DNA from: Victivallaceae bacterium
GTDB lineage: Bacteria > Verrucomicrobiota > Lentisphaeria > Victivallales > Victivallaceae
DNA length: 6,798 bases
Assembly (NCBI GenBank): GCA_028717165.1
Contig: JAQUOK010000168.1
Span: 1 to 6,798 of the forward strand
Direction of reading: 5' to 3'
Below, in pieces: positions 6,620-6,798 of the stretch; the stretch's first letter is position 1, and every line of letters begins with the position of its first letter. The notes beneath the pieces are model-generated. The model ran no database searches. It worked only from the letters and a program-made list of their open reading frames with translations, and was not told where the DNA came from. The translations under genes were made by a program, and so were the position numbers.

Positions 6620-6798
6620 TCATTTGATTACCGGATAAAGCCGCTTCAGCTTTATCCTGGTATCTTTTGCCGTAAATTGCCAATCCACTCCCGCCTGCTT
6701 ATTATTTCGCTCTCGTTCCCATGCCGCAACCTCATGCCGCATCGTATCGATATCGCCGATGTGCCGATTGAGACATTGCCCGGAAACCACATTCAATT
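6620..6798 (-). CDS. IS630-family transposase, C-terminal 58 residues (partial)
   Basis: This frame is too short to appear as a normal open reading frame and runs off the window edge; its stop (TGA) is at 6622-6620. The visible peptide contains RHIGDIDTMRHEVAAWERERN, then VDWQFTAKDTRIKLKRLYPVIK. This is the recognisable end of IS630-family DDE transposases, typically written as a W-x-x-x-R-N segment followed by VDW-F-T--DAR-KL-RLYP. The catalytic DDE residues lie upstream of this fragment and cannot be seen, so activity cannot be judged. No frameshift or stop interrupts the visible part. The protein would cut and rejoin DNA during cut-and-paste transposition. Confidence 0.8.
   Translation of the reverse strand, partial: LNVVSGQCLNRHIGDIDTMRHEVAAWERERNNKQAGVDWQFTAKDTRIKLKRLYPVIK
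6633..6657. repeat. Perfect 9+9 inverted repeat inside the transposase coding end
   Basis: GGATAAAGC (6633-6641) and GCTTTATCC (6649-6657) are perfect inverted copies around a 7-base loop. They lie in the codons for the conserved RIKLKRLYP segment, so part of the symmetry may simply follow from the protein sequence. No T-run follows on either strand. Confidence 0.45.

Larger units (their letters stand above)
6586..6798 (-). mobile_element. Insertion sequence, IS630-like, one end only (cut by the window edge)
   Basis: The minus strand encodes the C-terminus of an IS630-family transposase, so this is the end of the element downstream of its transposase. IS630/Tc1-mariner elements insert at TA dinucleotides and duplicate them. 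The TA at 6584-6585 just outside GTGTCCAGTCAAGC is the most likely junction, but the TA at 6579-6580 is not excluded. The terminal repeat cannot be confirmed without the other end, which is outside the window. The element points toward the LysR gene and lies directly against it, leaving almost no native sequence after the regulator stop. Confidence 0.65.

Noticed and set aside
1..6798. CRISPR array, tRNA, riboswitch, toxin-antitoxin pair or defence genes
   Set aside because: No regularly spaced repeats, cloverleaf sequences, conserved riboswitch cores or small paired genes were found on either strand by eye. The gaps between genes are short (at most about 130 bases).

Overview
The window looks like ordinary chromosomal DNA of a Gram-negative (diderm) bacterium. 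It carries a resistance-nodulation-division (RND) pump that needs an outer membrane, a protein with a Sec-type signal peptide, and a LysR-type regulator. Base composition is moderate: the pump genes look somewhat more GC-rich than the genes to their right, and the intergenic regions are AT-rich. The phylum cannot be fixed from the sequence. A PVC-type lineage such as Lentisphaerota is only a hunch. No rRNA, tRNA, CRISPR array or phage gene was seen.

Layout, left to right. (1) Positions 1-3821 (+): the 3' part of a periplasmic adaptor (membrane fusion protein, HlyD type) overlaps by 4 bases a complete 1031-residue RND permease. They are a translationally coupled pair forming two parts of a tripartite efflux pump. 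The outer-membrane channel and the pump promoter are not in the window. (2) Positions 3951-4604 (+): an unrecognised 217-residue exported protein, possibly the last gene of the same transcript, followed by a good intrinsic terminator at 4621-4675. (3) Positions 4695-5576 (-): a ten-helix EamA/DMT-family transporter, convergent with the exported-protein gene. (4) Positions 5577-5672: a short AT-rich divergent promoter region with a perfect 6+6 dyad. (5) Positions 5673-6575 (+): a full-length LysR-type regulator divergent from the transporter, the classic layout for a regulator that controls its neighbour and itself. (6) From about 6586 to the window end: one end of an IS630-like insertion sequence, with the last 58 codons of its transposase on the minus strand. 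It abuts the regulator gene, about 10 bases past its stop codon.

Functionally there are two independent transport modules: RND efflux with a possible periplasmic accessory protein, and a LysR-controlled DMT transporter. An insertion sequence marks the right-hand boundary. No clearly novel multi-gene system is visible. The points most worth checking are the unknown exported protein beside the pump, the operator-like dyad, a CTTTATATAA word found on both sides of the transporter gene, the absence of a ribosome binding site before the regulator, and the IS630 junction with its inverted repeat across the regulator stop codon.
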